Shown piece by piece: positions 17,807 through 26,352 of a stretch of 64,000 nt of DNA (its first letter is position 1; each line of letters opens with the position of its first letter). The notes beneath the pieces were generated by a model. It saw only the letters and a list, made by a program, of their open reading frames with translations, made no database searches and was not told where the DNA came from. Origin of the DNA: Alteromonas sp. V450 (GTDB lineage Bacteria; Pseudomonadota; Gammaproteobacteria; Enterobacterales; Alteromonadaceae); the NCBI RefSeq assembly GCF_001885075.1, contig NZ_MODU01000004.1, forward strand, positions 2,480,001-2,544,000. The letters run 5' to 3'. Position numbers and translations under genes: made by a program.

Positions 17807-18676
17807 ATGAAAGATTGGAATGATTACGCATTAATTCTTGCTCTTCACAGGTCGATAACCTTAAGAGCAGCCGCGGTAGCTTTGGGAACCACTCATACCA
17901 CGGTGGCAAGACGCTTGGCATTATTGGAAAAGCAATATAGCGCCAGTATTTTCGAGCGTATTCCAGGCGGGTACCGCGCTACCCCGTTTGGCGAGCAGCT
18001 TGTCGCCACCGCTATGCAGGTTGAAAATGTTATTCGCGATTCAGAAAGGCTTTACTGCGCAAGCAATGAAAAGCTCGCAGGCCCAATAACGCTCTCACTG
18101 GGCGAGCCCATGTCGCAGTTTTTATTAGCCAAAGAACTCGGTGAGTTCGCTCGGCTTTATCCGTCTATCCAATTAAAAGTGAAAAGCTCTACAAAATTCG
18201 CCGATTTAGACAAAGGTGAAGCGGATGTCGTAATTCGGGGAGCCCCCAAATTACCCGAACATTTAATTGGAAGGCGGCTTTACAAGCTAGGCTTGTGCTT
18301 TTATGCACACAAAGATTATTGTGAAAATACGCCCCGTAAAGACTGGCGCTGGATTGCGCCGTTAGAGAATGAAGTTTGGCCGCAATGGCTAGCACAATCG
18401 CCTTACCCAGAGGTACCTATTGGAATAGCAATCGATGACATCATCTCTCGATATCACGCTATATTAAACGGCGTAGGTATGGGAAGAGCAGCATGTTTCA
18501 TGGGAGACCCACACCCCGACCTAGTACGATTACCGGGCAGCGCGCCCGTTTTGAAATACGATATTTGGCTTCTCACCCACCCTGATTTGTATGAACAGCC
18601 TAAAGTAAAATTGCTGATGCAGTTTTTAACTGATGCGTTAATGGCTAAAAAAATGCTCGTTGAAGGAGAGGCATAA
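17807..18676 (+). CDS. LysR-family transcriptional regulator
   Basis: Regulator of about 289 residues with an N-terminal winged helix-turn-helix (ALHRSITLRAAAVALGTTHTTVARRLALLE) and a C-terminal substrate-binding domain beginning at GPITLSLGEPMSQFLL. I prefer the ATG at 17807 (MKDWNDYALIL), because family members begin just before the first helix; an in-frame ATG at 17789 would add six residues, and neither has a clear ribosome-binding site. Divergent from the DUF1330-like secreted protein, its probable target. Confidence 0.88.
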   Translation: MKDWNDYALILALHRSITLRAAAVALGTTHTTVARRLALLEKQYSASIFERIPGGYRATPFGEQLVATAMQVENVIRDSERLYCASNEKLAGPITLSLGEPMSQFLLAKELGEFARLYPSIQLKVKSSTKFADLDKGEADVVIRGAPKLPEHLIGRRLYKLGLCFYAHKDYCENTPRKDWRWIAPLENEVWPQWLAQSPYPEVPIGIAIDDIISRYHAILNGVGMGRAACFMGDPHPDLVRLPGSAPVLKYDIWLLTHPDLYEQPKVKLLMQFLTDALMAKKMLVEGEA

Positions 18677-18835
18677 GTTTATTTACGGAAAACCGTTTAG
18701 CTGGCTAACTACCGCAGAACAACGCTTTGTTTATAACAAGCGAACCATGTTGGCAGATGCAAACCTATGCCATTTTCACAAGAGCCCCCACACTATAAGC
18801 CGCCCGTATGGATGTAGCATTATACAGTGAAAAGG

Positions 18836-19567
18836 CTAAGACACCGCTTTGGGTACGTTAAGCGCATTCCGTGCGCCATTGGTCAGTTTCACTAACGCTT
18901 TTCGTACGTCTGTTGACGACATGCATGGCCCCTCAAAAGGGATAAACCAAGTCTGCTTTTCTGTACCGCAATGCATGCCTTCTGGAAATACGCTGTGCAT
19001 TATCGGCGCTTCAACGTTAACGCCTATGTTGTGCTGCAAGATAAGCTGCATCGCGTCCTGATGGTCCTCATTCATATGGGTAATCATGCCCTCTGGTGCG
19101 CTATGCCAGTCTTGGGCTTCAACGCGCCAATAGTTTTTATCAACCCAATGGATTTTTCCGAAACCACCTATAAAACGTACTCGCTCAGTACGAATAACGT
19201 AAAAATTGAAATCGTGGGTTTGCTCGTATTTTTTAGCTTGTGGGAATAAACGAAGATATTGTGCTTTCACATCATCTGGGTTCGCTAGCTCCGCACTCCC
19301 CATAATAGTCACCCGGCCATTCGCCTGAGAGTCATCTTCGCTAGCATCGAAAATGGTTAAGCTAACCTTGTCGTTCGCTTTAATATTACGCGTATGCAGT
19401 GCGATATCACTGATGTAGATAATTGCGTCACCAGCAGGCGTTAAATAAAAAGGTACAACCGAACCAAAAGGGTAGCCGGGCATTGATGTTGAATGCGTAC
19501 CTAATACACCGCTGTGATGGGTGCGGCTTAGCTGTTTTGCTTGAAATGCAATATCTTGCATGCTCAT
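18836..19567 (-). CDS. hugZ: HugZ/HutZ-type haem utilisation protein
   Basis: A 243-residue split-barrel flavin-reductase-like protein (pyridoxamine-phosphate-oxidase fold, about 10-150) with a C-terminal DUF2470 domain (MITHMNEDHQDAMQLILQ onward). This two-domain architecture is that of HugZ/HutZ, which bind and degrade haem to release iron. The start has GGAG six bases upstream. It is the last gene of the haem operon, 37 bases after HmuV, and would process haem delivered by HmuTUV in the cytoplasm. Confidence 0.9.
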   Translation of the reverse strand: MSMQDIAFQAKQLSRTHHSGVLGTHSTSMPGYPFGSVVPFYLTPAGDAIIYISDIALHTRNIKANDKVSLTIFDASEDDSQANGRVTIMGSAELANPDDVKAQYLRLFPQAKKYEQTHDFNFYVIRTERVRFIGGFGKIHWVDKNYWRVEAQDWHSAPEGMITHMNEDHQDAMQLILQHNIGVNVEAPIMHSVFPEGMHCGTEKQTWFIPFEGPCMSSTDVRKALVKLTNGARNALNVPKAVS

Positions 19568-19604
19568 GGTTAACTCCGTTCTTGTTTATCGGTTTTCGTA
19601 AAAG

Positions 19605-20435
19605 TTAATGTGTCACGAAAACGTGTTTTTGTTCGTTTTTAATTAGGTTTAACTGGGTGTGATAGCACCGAGAAAGCATATCGGTAGTAAGTACTTGCGC
19701 TGCTGTTCCGTCGGCTAAACACTGCTTTTCCCCCAGTAAAATGAGTCTGTCGCAATAAGGGGAAATTAAATTTAGATCGTGACTTACGCAAATAATGCAC
19801 AGCCCTTTTTCCCGCAGTGCAACCAGTTGCTGCATGACGAGTTTCTGATGGCGTAAATCTAAGGCTGAGGTGGGTTCGTCTAACAACAACAGCTTGCCTT
19901 CCAAACTCTCGTTTTGATCGCCCGGTATTATTTGAAGAATAGATTTAGCTAAAAATATTCTCTGCCTTTCCCCGCCAGATAAGGTTTGAATATTGCGAGC
20001 AAGTAAATGCGTAATGTCAAACTGCTCGGCAATACCATGAATCAACCGACTCTTTTGTTCCAATGACTCAACGTACTGATACCGCGCCAAATGAAGTAAC
20101 TCGTCGGCGATAAATCCAAATGGCGCTGATGCGCTTTGTGCCATCACTGCACGCTGTATTGCTAATTGATTTGCGCTTAGCGCACTAATTTTTTGCCCGC
20201 CAAGCGTTAGCCTTCCACCAGATGGCGTTTCTACACCACTGAGCATAGTAAGTAGCGTAGATTTACCGCATCCGTTTTCACCCGCTATCGCGGTAAACTC
20301 ACCAGTGTTAAATGACAGAGATATTTGCTCAAGCAAACGCGTGTTACCTCTGGCTATCACAATATCTTTCAATGTAAGCAACGCCGTGTTTAACCGTTTA
20401 CCATTGTCGCTTTGCTCTAGGATTTCCACTTTCAT
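19605..20435 (-). CDS. hmuV: Haem ABC transporter ATP-binding protein
   Basis: A 276-residue ABC ATPase: Walker A GENGCGKST, Q-loop region AVMAQSA, signature LSGGERQR, Walker B LLLLDEPTSALD and the switch His in VSHDLN. The ATG at 20435 is preferred; a longer frame reaching 20732 runs inside the permease gene and lacks homology. It begins 5 bases after the permease stop, so translation is coupled. With HmuU and HmuT it forms the inner-membrane haem importer. Confidence 0.93.
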   Translation of the reverse strand: MKVEILEQSDNGKRLNTALLTLKDIVIARGNTRLLEQISLSFNTGEFTAIAGENGCGKSTLLTMLSGVETPSGGRLTLGGQKISALSANQLAIQRAVMAQSASAPFGFIADELLHLARYQYVESLEQKSRLIHGIAEQFDITHLLARNIQTLSGGERQRIFLAKSILQIIPGDQNESLEGKLLLLDEPTSALDLRHQKLVMQQLVALREKGLCIICVSHDLNLISPYCDRLILLGEKQCLADGTAAQVLTTDMLSRCYHTQLNLIKNEQKHVFVTH

Positions 20436-20440
20436 TTTAG

Positions 20441-21652
20441 CTACACTCCACCACCAAGTATGCGGCGTTGTTGCCACAGTAAGTAAAGGAAAAATGGCGC
20501 CCCTACTGCTGATGTAACAATACCAATAGGTATTTCCATAGGCACAAATAAGGTACGAGCCAATGTATCGGCAGCCATTAACAGCAAAGCGCCCATCAGT
20601 GCGCTGGCAGGTATTAGCACCTGGTGGTTTACACCAAATATGGCCCTGCACATGTGGGGCACCACCAAACCAACAAAGCCAATAATGCCGCACAGCGCCG
20701 TTGCTAGTGCCACAGAGAACGCCACCAGCCATAAAACCCCGTGTTTGTATCGGGTAACATTAAGCCCCATATAAGCCGCCTCTTTTTCACCAAGCGCGAG
20801 TAAATTAAGCGCATTACGTGACTTCATGAGACCAGTAAAAGCCACAAGCCCAGCTAGCGCAATAAGACCACAAAGCGTCCAGCTTGCTCCGGCAAGACTA
20901 CCCATGGTCCAGTAGCTTATTTGGCGAAGTGCATCATCGCTTGCTACATAACTAATAGCCCCTATTACGGTTCCGGTTAAGGCGTTAATGGCAACCCCAG
21001 CCAAAATAAGCGCGGCTACTGAAACGCCTTGCGGTCCATTTGAAAACCGAAGCACTGTCCATACAGAAAGTAGTGCACCACCAAATGCCCACATGGCTAC
21101 CCATATAGACTCAAGCGCAGGGATGAGCGGAGGTACTATGGTCATACTAAGAGCTGCGGCTGCGGCCGCGCCACCTGCAATACCAATTAAACCAGGGTCG
21201 GCAAGCGGATTGCGCACTAGCCCCTGCATTGCACAGCCAGATACGGCTAGAAGCGCGCCAATCAGCATTGTCATGATCACCCTCGGCAGCCTTATTTCTG
21301 ACAACACATACCAATGGGTTGTGTTTGCTGCCGTATTTCCTACCGTACTTTCTACCGTATTTGCGCCGCTAATGAAGTATCTAAATTGCTGTTCAATATC
21401 AATGGGTAAACTGCCGCGGGTTAACCCTACATAAGCACAGAACAACAGCAATACAACCAGTATACCCATGCCTATACGTTTTCGCTGCGCGCGGGCATTG
21501 ATAAGCTGAAGGACTACAGGCCTAGATGAATCATTGCTTGGGTAATCACTTGAATAATCGCTTGGGTAATCACTTGAGTAATCGCGGGGGTTATCACTTG
21601 GATTATCGCCTAGGTTATTACTATGCTTAGCTGCGGAAGATAACTGCATCAT
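20441..21652 (-). CDS. hmuU: Haem ABC transporter permease (FecCD family) with repeat-encoded N-terminal tail
   Basis: A 403-residue FecCD permease with about ten membrane helices beginning near residue 61. Signatures include LPRVIMTMLIGALLAVSGCAMQGLVRNPLADPGLIGI, GLVVPHMCR and ADTLAR with the final EIPIGIVTSAVGAPFFLYLL. Ahead of the first helix is an unusual hydrophilic tail (about residues 9-40) made of four-residue units such as SDYP and SDYS, encoded by a 12-bp DNA repeat (21533-21628). The start overlaps the HmuT stop in an ATGA arrangement. It carries haem across the inner membrane with HmuV and HmuT. Confidence 0.92.
   Translation of the reverse strand: MMQLSSAAKHSNNLGDNPSDNPRDYSSDYPSDYSSDYPSNDSSRPVVLQLINARAQRKRIGMGILVVLLLFCAYVGLTRGSLPIDIEQQFRYFISGANTVESTVGNTAANTTHWYVLSEIRLPRVIMTMLIGALLAVSGCAMQGLVRNPLADPGLIGIAGGAAAAAALSMTIVPPLIPALESIWVAMWAFGGALLSVWTVLRFSNGPQGVSVAALILAGVAINALTGTVIGAISYVASDDALRQISYWTMGSLAGASWTLCGLIALAGLVAFTGLMKSRNALNLLALGEKEAAYMGLNVTRYKHGVLWLVAFSVALATALCGIIGFVGLVVPHMCRAIFGVNHQVLIPASALMGALLLMAADTLARTLFVPMEIPIGIVTSAVGAPFFLYLLWQQRRILGGGV
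21533..21628. repeat. 12-bp tandem repeat inside hmuU
   Basis: Eight consecutive 12-base units on the plus strand: ATTGCTTGGGTA, ATCACTTGAATA, ATCGCTTGGGTA, ATCACTTGAGTA, ATCGCGGGGGTT, ATCACTTGGATT, ATCGCCTAGGTT and a degenerate ATTACTATGCTT. Alternate units are most alike, giving a 24-base higher order. Unit length is a multiple of three, so copy-number change would keep the hmuU frame. Confidence 0.9.
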
Positions 21653-22608
21653 TGACTCGTTCTACTGTTAGCAGCATTTTGCGTTTGTTTAATTTCAATG
21701 GCCTTTCCTGCGTGCTCTGCAACACGCTGAAGCGCCACATCAAAGCGCGGAGAAAGACCCAAACTTATGCTGCTATCCATGGCTTCAACTAGGCAATGAG
21801 TACCAGCAAAGGTGGCTGCCAACGCATGGTGCGTACATAGTGCGTCCTTCGCGCTTTTCCCACGCAGCATGTGCCCAGCGGCAATTACAATATCAGGGTT
21901 TTGCATCAGCACAGACTCAGCATTCATCACTTTGTAGCCTTCCACTGCTGCACCTATATTAACGATACCCAGCGTATCGAATAGCGCTTGGGGCACGGTA
22001 TTTTTACCCGCAACCGTTATTCCTCTGTCATTATTCGCCACCACAAAAAGCGCTTTAATTGGTGTATTGAACGCTGAGGTTTTATCTGCGTACCGCGCTT
22101 TTTGTTGCTCTACCTTCTTTTCAATATCGTGAACAAGGGTAATGGCGTTATCACTTGCCGATAGTTTTTCGCCAATATCCAGTACTAGGCGCTTTAGGCC
22201 ACTTAAGTTTTTGTCTACATTAAAGGTAGTAACCTCTATGCCAGCATGGGCTATTTGTTCAAGCGCAACACTTGGGCCTGTCGCCTCTGCTCCTAGCAGC
22301 ATTGTGGGCTGTTGGGCCAATACTCCTTCAGTGCTGAGCTGACGGAAGTACCCAAGCTTAGTTAACCTTGTCGCTTCTTTTGGGTACATACTGGTACTGT
22401 CAGTAGCAATTACCCAATCGCCTCGTCCTAACGCGAAAACAATTTCGGTGATACTGCCGCCAGCGGTAACAATTCTAGGAGATGCAGTTTGCGTTTCATC
22501 TAAAGGGGCGCTAAACGCCCCTACTGCAAACAAACTCCACCCTACCATCACAGTACACAACGCTTTTACGGCAATAGATGAAAGTGAATGAGCCTTTTGC
22601 AACATCAT
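21649..22608 (-). CDS. hmuT: Haem ABC transporter substrate-binding protein
   Basis: A 319-residue periplasmic binding protein of the TroA/FhuD-BtuF fold. A signal peptide ends near VGAFSAPLD. RIVTAGGSITEIVFALGRGDWVIATD and GYFRQLSTEGVLAQQPTMLL are typical HmuT segments, with the long backbone helix around KLSASDNAITLVHDIEKK. ATGATG at 22608 follows the HmuY stop with no gap, and its own stop overlaps the HmuU start. It passes haem from the outer-membrane stage to HmuUV. Confidence 0.92.
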   Translation of the reverse strand: MMLQKAHSLSSIAVKALCTVMVGWSLFAVGAFSAPLDETQTASPRIVTAGGSITEIVFALGRGDWVIATDSTSMYPKEATRLTKLGYFRQLSTEGVLAQQPTMLLGAEATGPSVALEQIAHAGIEVTTFNVDKNLSGLKRLVLDIGEKLSASDNAITLVHDIEKKVEQQKARYADKTSAFNTPIKALFVVANNDRGITVAGKNTVPQALFDTLGIVNIGAAVEGYKVMNAESVLMQNPDIVIAAGHMLRGKSAKDALCTHHALAATFAGTHCLVEAMDSSISLGLSPRFDVALQRVAEHAGKAIEIKQTQNAANSRTSQ

Positions 22609-23751
22609 TTACTCTCCACTTACCGGGTCGGCGCGGAAACTATACGCACCTGATGTTCCCTCTTCATCGTAGTAACTAGTAATTTGAAGCTTGTAAGTCA
22701 TATTGCCTGCCTGAATTAAATAAACCCCAAACTGTGAGTAAAGTAAGTGGCTGGTACTGTCGTAGAAATACCAGTTGTTCGCACTCATTGCGTATTCGCT
22801 AACGGTCTCTTCACTGAAGCCATAAAAACGTGCTGCTTCGGGATCCACGCCATCGTACGTTTCAGCGTCGGTGCGAAGCACGGTCGCATCATCAGCAATA
22901 GAAAGGGTAAATTCCCCCGCTCCGTCCGCACATGGAATTGATAAGTCCCAACCGTCTGCTTGTGTAACTACTTGCTGCATATCGAAGTCAACGTAAACCG
23001 TGTCGCTACAACCCACCGCATCAACAGTCAGTGCGACTTCTTCAGCAAAGGTGGTTTGCCCGTCAAGAACGCTTTGATGCATAACGCCAAAGGTTATTTC
23101 ACCGATACCTCGCCCTTCAGCAACAATATCGGTAACGTGAAATTTTGTGTAGTTGCTGTCAGACGACACAATGTAATATGTCTCTTCATTTGGCGTTACT
23201 ACATGAGTGGTGAAGTCGTAGTTGTAAAAGGTATCGCCGATCACTTGGGTTTCTGTATCTGTGCTGAACGCGTCAGCTTCTGGTATATCGCTTTGAGTAA
23301 CAGCTAAATAATCATCTAGTTCGCTGTCAGCACTGGCATTTAGGAACAAGTCAGACACTGGCGCGCCCGTATCATCGTAAAAGTCGCTATTATTTCCGGT
23401 AAAATAAAGGCTAACAGCGGTTTCCTGGTTTGTATTTAAAAACACATTGGTACGCTTAAAGCCGATATCCCACGTGGTATCCGTTGCGGCTTCTTCTTCA
23501 GTAAGCGTAAGTTGCGTTAGTGTATCTAAGTCAAAGTACACAGCAACAGGCTCGGATGTAGACCCTGTGCTAAATGGCCCGTAAATGGTCCCCTCTTCGT
23601 TTTCGCCGTCACTGCTTCCGTCATCTGAATCTCCGCTACCATCGGTCACTTCATCAGGCGTTTCGACTGGGGTGTCATCGCTACTTGAGCCACCACAAGC
23701 AGTTAGTCCGAATGTCATGGCAAGCAGTAACGCTAAATAGGTTTTGTTCAT
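22609..23751 (-). CDS. hmuY: HmuY-family haem-binding lipoprotein, tandem-domain form
   Basis: A 380-residue lipoprotein: signal peptide with lipobox GLTAC (Cys19) followed by an acidic Ser/Asp/Glu linker (about 20-55). Two HmuY-like halves follow. The first has TWDIGFKRTN (W94) and ETYYIVSSDSNYTKFHVTDI (about 190-208). The second has GWDLSIPC (W268) and GVYLIQAGNMTYKLQITSYY (about 342-361). Known HmuY of Porphyromonas is a single domain of about 200 residues. HmuY proteins bind haem at the cell surface and hand it to the TonB receptor encoded upstream. Whether both halves bind haem is unknown. Confidence 0.85.
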   Translation of the reverse strand: MNKTYLALLLAMTFGLTACGGSSSDDTPVETPDEVTDGSGDSDDGSSDGENEEGTIYGPFSTGSTSEPVAVYFDLDTLTQLTLTEEEAATDTTWDIGFKRTNVFLNTNQETAVSLYFTGNNSDFYDDTGAPVSDLFLNASADSELDDYLAVTQSDIPEADAFSTDTETQVIGDTFYNYDFTTHVVTPNEETYYIVSSDSNYTKFHVTDIVAEGRGIGEITFGVMHQSVLDGQTTFAEEVALTVDAVGCSDTVYVDFDMQQVVTQADGWDLSIPCADGAGEFTLSIADDATVLRTDAETYDGVDPEAARFYGFSEETVSEYAMSANNWYFYDSTSHLLYSQFGVYLIQAGNMTYKLQITSYYDEEGTSGAYSFRADPVSGE

Positions 23752-23882
23752 GTGTTTTCCTTTTTAAAATTCGCCGAATTAACCAGCGTTTTTTAGTTGT
23801 TGGTTTGGGATCTGCCGTCAGGTGTTTTTTGTTTGATCTCAAACGCTGTTTTCTGTGTCGGTGCTTTCGTTTTATGGTTATT

Positions 23883-25826
23883 TCAATACTGGTAACTCAC
23901 ACCCAGATACAATCGCCTGGCAGCAATCGGCCTTGCGTCAAACGCGCCCGCCACAAGGGCATCGGATGAGCGATGTTCATCAGTGAGGTTTTCAAGTCCA
24001 AGGCGCGCTTGCCACTGAGGCGTGAACTGGTGCTGCACGACTGCGTTTAGCGTGGTAAAGCTGTCTTTGGCAATTGTGATATAGCCATTGGAAGGCGACA
24101 CATTCCCCTCATGCACTCCGTAAACCTGTAGGCTGGTGTCGGTTTGGCTAAACTGATAGGTAACGGATGCTTTAACTAAATGAGTAGGACGTTCAGGCAA
24201 GTGCTGTGAACTGCCATCTTCAGCAACTAAGTAGCTATAATTCAACTGCCATTGCCATTTATCATTTTGCGCGCTGGCGCTTAAATCTGCACCGTAAAGG
24301 GTGGCTTCATCGAGGTTCTGATAAACTGAAATATCTAAACCCGCCTCTTGCGATGCATCTACATCTACCGCCGTGGTGATGAAGTCATCAGCTTTAGTGT
24401 AATGAAGGTTAATATCAAGGTGATATAACCAGTTACTTTGGGTCGGTTCTACTCGAAGGTTGGCGCCTAAGTTGGCATTCAGCGCTGTTTCAGGGGTAAG
24501 GGCGTCGTTGCCTAGCACCATATAACCTAAGTTACTATGGTCGAAGATGTAATAGCGTTCCTTGAGGTTAGGCACGCGATAGCTACTGCCAGTCCCTGCG
24601 CGAAGTTGCCACGAAGTGCTGTCAGTACTAAATGACTGGCTTGCACTTGCTTTAAATGCAGTATGCCAACCAAAATCAGAATCGTTTTGTATTCTTGCGC
24701 CAGCTAAAAGCTGGGTGTCGTTTTTCTGCCAGTTTCCTTGTAAATAAAGCTCGGCACTTTCTCTACTTACATCGTCAACTTCAACCGTGCCCGTGCTGAG
24801 GTTTTGTTGATCCAGCGTGTCGCCATGTAAAACAAGGCCGCCTACCCACTCAATATCTTTGGTGGAATAAATCTTTTGCGCTTCTAATTCCGCAAGCTGA
24901 ATATCGGTTTGACGTAACCCGTTGCTGTTACCGCTTTCTTCATTATGAGAAAGATAGCGTGTGTTGATATGCCAATCGTACTGCTGTTCAACGCGAACAT
25001 CGTGCTGCCACTGGGTAACGTTTGAAAGATAACTAATAATGGTAGCTTGACCCGGTATTGATGACTGAGGTTTGTCTTTTTGCTCGTCCAGCCATTGCCC
25101 TTTGTATTGCACGCTAATGTTATTTATCAATGTCGATAAAGACACTTGCACAAAAGATTTGTCTACCGCGCCACCATCTTGTGACGTGGTTTCGTTGTCG
25201 TAATCAAAACCGGGGTTAGTTATGTTTTGAGCCGTTATACCAAGCTGCCAATTGCTTATCGCTTTAGCAGCGGAAATTCTTGACGTATGCCCGAATTCAT
25301 CACCGTCAATTGCATCATCGGTAAAATAAGATGCCTCGTAGTCTGCTGAAAACTGCGAGCCTTCTACCTTTTCGGTAATGATATTGATAACGCCACCCAT
25401 GGCAGAGCTGCCGTAAAGCACAGAAGCAGCGCCACGCACAATTTCAATTTGCTTAATATTAGCAACGCTAATTTGGTCAAGATCGACCGAAGAGCCTGTA
25501 GGTGAAATGATGGGCTGGCCGTTAATTAACACCAATACGTGATCGCCATTGAAGCCATTTAGCTGAACGTTGTACCCGTCTTTTTGACTGCGTCTAACCA
25601 CAACACCGGGCATCACTTCTAGCACTTGGCGTAGTGTGCCTTTACTTAATCGGGCAATGTCCTCTTTATCTATCACATCAACTTTTACCGGTGAGGATGC
25701 CAATAACTTTGGTGTTCTAGTGCCTGTAACAACAACGCGTTCAAGATCCCCTTCTGCTAAAGCTGAAAAAGCCAACGGAAAGCTAGCGGCTACCAAAAGT
25801 GAAGGTAAAAAGTGAACTCGTTTCAT
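23883..25826 (-). CDS. TonB-dependent haem receptor
   Basis: A 647-residue outer-membrane receptor. Signal peptide (about 1-25, ending SALAEGD), TonB box region ERVVVTGTRTPK, plug domain (VDVIDKEDIARLSKGTLRQVLEVMPGV ... GAASVLYGSSAMGGVINIITE) and a 22-strand barrel ending in the aromatic LGVSYQY. First gene of the haem operon directly behind a Fur box, hence assigned to haem or haemoprotein uptake by context. AAAGAAAA lies upstream of the ATG. The 131-base gap to hmuY has no obvious terminator. Confidence 0.9.
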   Translation of the reverse strand: MKRVHFLPSLLVAASFPLAFSALAEGDLERVVVTGTRTPKLLASSPVKVDVIDKEDIARLSKGTLRQVLEVMPGVVVRRSQKDGYNVQLNGFNGDHVLVLINGQPIISPTGSSVDLDQISVANIKQIEIVRGAASVLYGSSAMGGVINIITEKVEGSQFSADYEASYFTDDAIDGDEFGHTSRISAAKAISNWQLGITAQNITNPGFDYDNETTSQDGGAVDKSFVQVSLSTLINNISVQYKGQWLDEQKDKPQSSIPGQATIISYLSNVTQWQHDVRVEQQYDWHINTRYLSHNEESGNSNGLRQTDIQLAELEAQKIYSTKDIEWVGGLVLHGDTLDQQNLSTGTVEVDDVSRESAELYLQGNWQKNDTQLLAGARIQNDSDFGWHTAFKASASQSFSTDSTSWQLRAGTGSSYRVPNLKERYYIFDHSNLGYMVLGNDALTPETALNANLGANLRVEPTQSNWLYHLDINLHYTKADDFITTAVDVDASQEAGLDISVYQNLDEATLYGADLSASAQNDKWQWQLNYSYLVAEDGSSQHLPERPTHLVKASVTYQFSQTDTSLQVYGVHEGNVSPSNGYITIAKDSFTTLNAVVQHQFTPQWQARLGLENLTDEHRSSDALVAGAFDARPIAARRLYLGVSYQY

Positions 25827-25839
25827 TTATTTTTCTTTT

Positions 25840-25864
25840 AACGCAAATGATAATGATTTGCGTT
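25840..25864 (-). promoter_or_regulatory. Fur box of the haem operon
   Basis: Perfect inverted repeat with 9-base arms AACGCAAAT and ATTTGCGTT around GATAATG, starting 14 bases before the receptor ATG. The core AAATGATAATGATTT closely matches the classical Fur consensus (GATAATGATAATCATTATC). It should repress the six-gene operon when iron is replete. Confidence 0.85.
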
Positions 25865-26056
25865 TGATCTTATTTATTTAGAAACGTTTTGCAAGATGAA
25901 TTGTGAAATACATTTCGATAAAGTTGATAAGCAACTAATAAATATAACTTTTTAGTTGACGTATAATGGGTAAGAAAAAAAGCCGTAGAAAAAACTTGGC
26001 AAGATAATTGATTTACAAGATAGGTATTCAGTAAATAACAACGAGATTTTGACACT

Positions 26057-26260
26057 ATGCGCTTACCAACTAAACAACTTATCAATAAAATCGAAAATTT
26101 GTCTAATGGCCTGACGCCCGAACAACTATCGAGCTTCTTAGATATTATTGACGCTATGACGGCACTGGTTGAGGAAGCTGGCGATTTTAAAGAAAGTAAT
26201 GAGCCCGACAAAAAAATAGAGCCAGCGCCGGTGCCGGCACTCTCTAGCGCTGTCCATTAA
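26057..26260 (+). CDS. Small hypothetical protein
   Basis: A 67-residue open frame that I do not recognise. Residues 1-45 look amphipathic helical (LINKIENLSNGLTPEQLSSFLDIIDAMTALVEEAG); the tail is charged then Pro-rich (PAPVPALSSAVH). No signal peptide or metal motif. The ribosome-binding site is poor. It is divergent from the haem operon and could respond to the same Fur box, which lies about 190 bases upstream. Kept because it fills an otherwise empty stretch and has protein-like composition, but it may not be expressed. Confidence 0.45.
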   Translation: MRLPTKQLINKIENLSNGLTPEQLSSFLDIIDAMTALVEEAGDFKESNEPDKKIEPAPVPALSSAVH

Positions 26261-26352
26261 GCAATACGGTTGGCTTTAAGGCCGCTAGTAGTTGATAAAT
26301 GCTGCACATTGCAATACCTTAGCGCGCGTCCTACTTAGAAAAAGAGATACGC

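Noticed and set aside
20436..20732. N-terminal extension of hmuV
   Set aside because: It overlaps the permease coding region in another frame and has no ABC homology; ATG 20435 is properly placed after the hmuU stop.
21533..21628. Short regular repeats considered as a CRISPR array
   Set aside because: Units are contiguous 12-mers without spacers and lie in frame inside hmuU.
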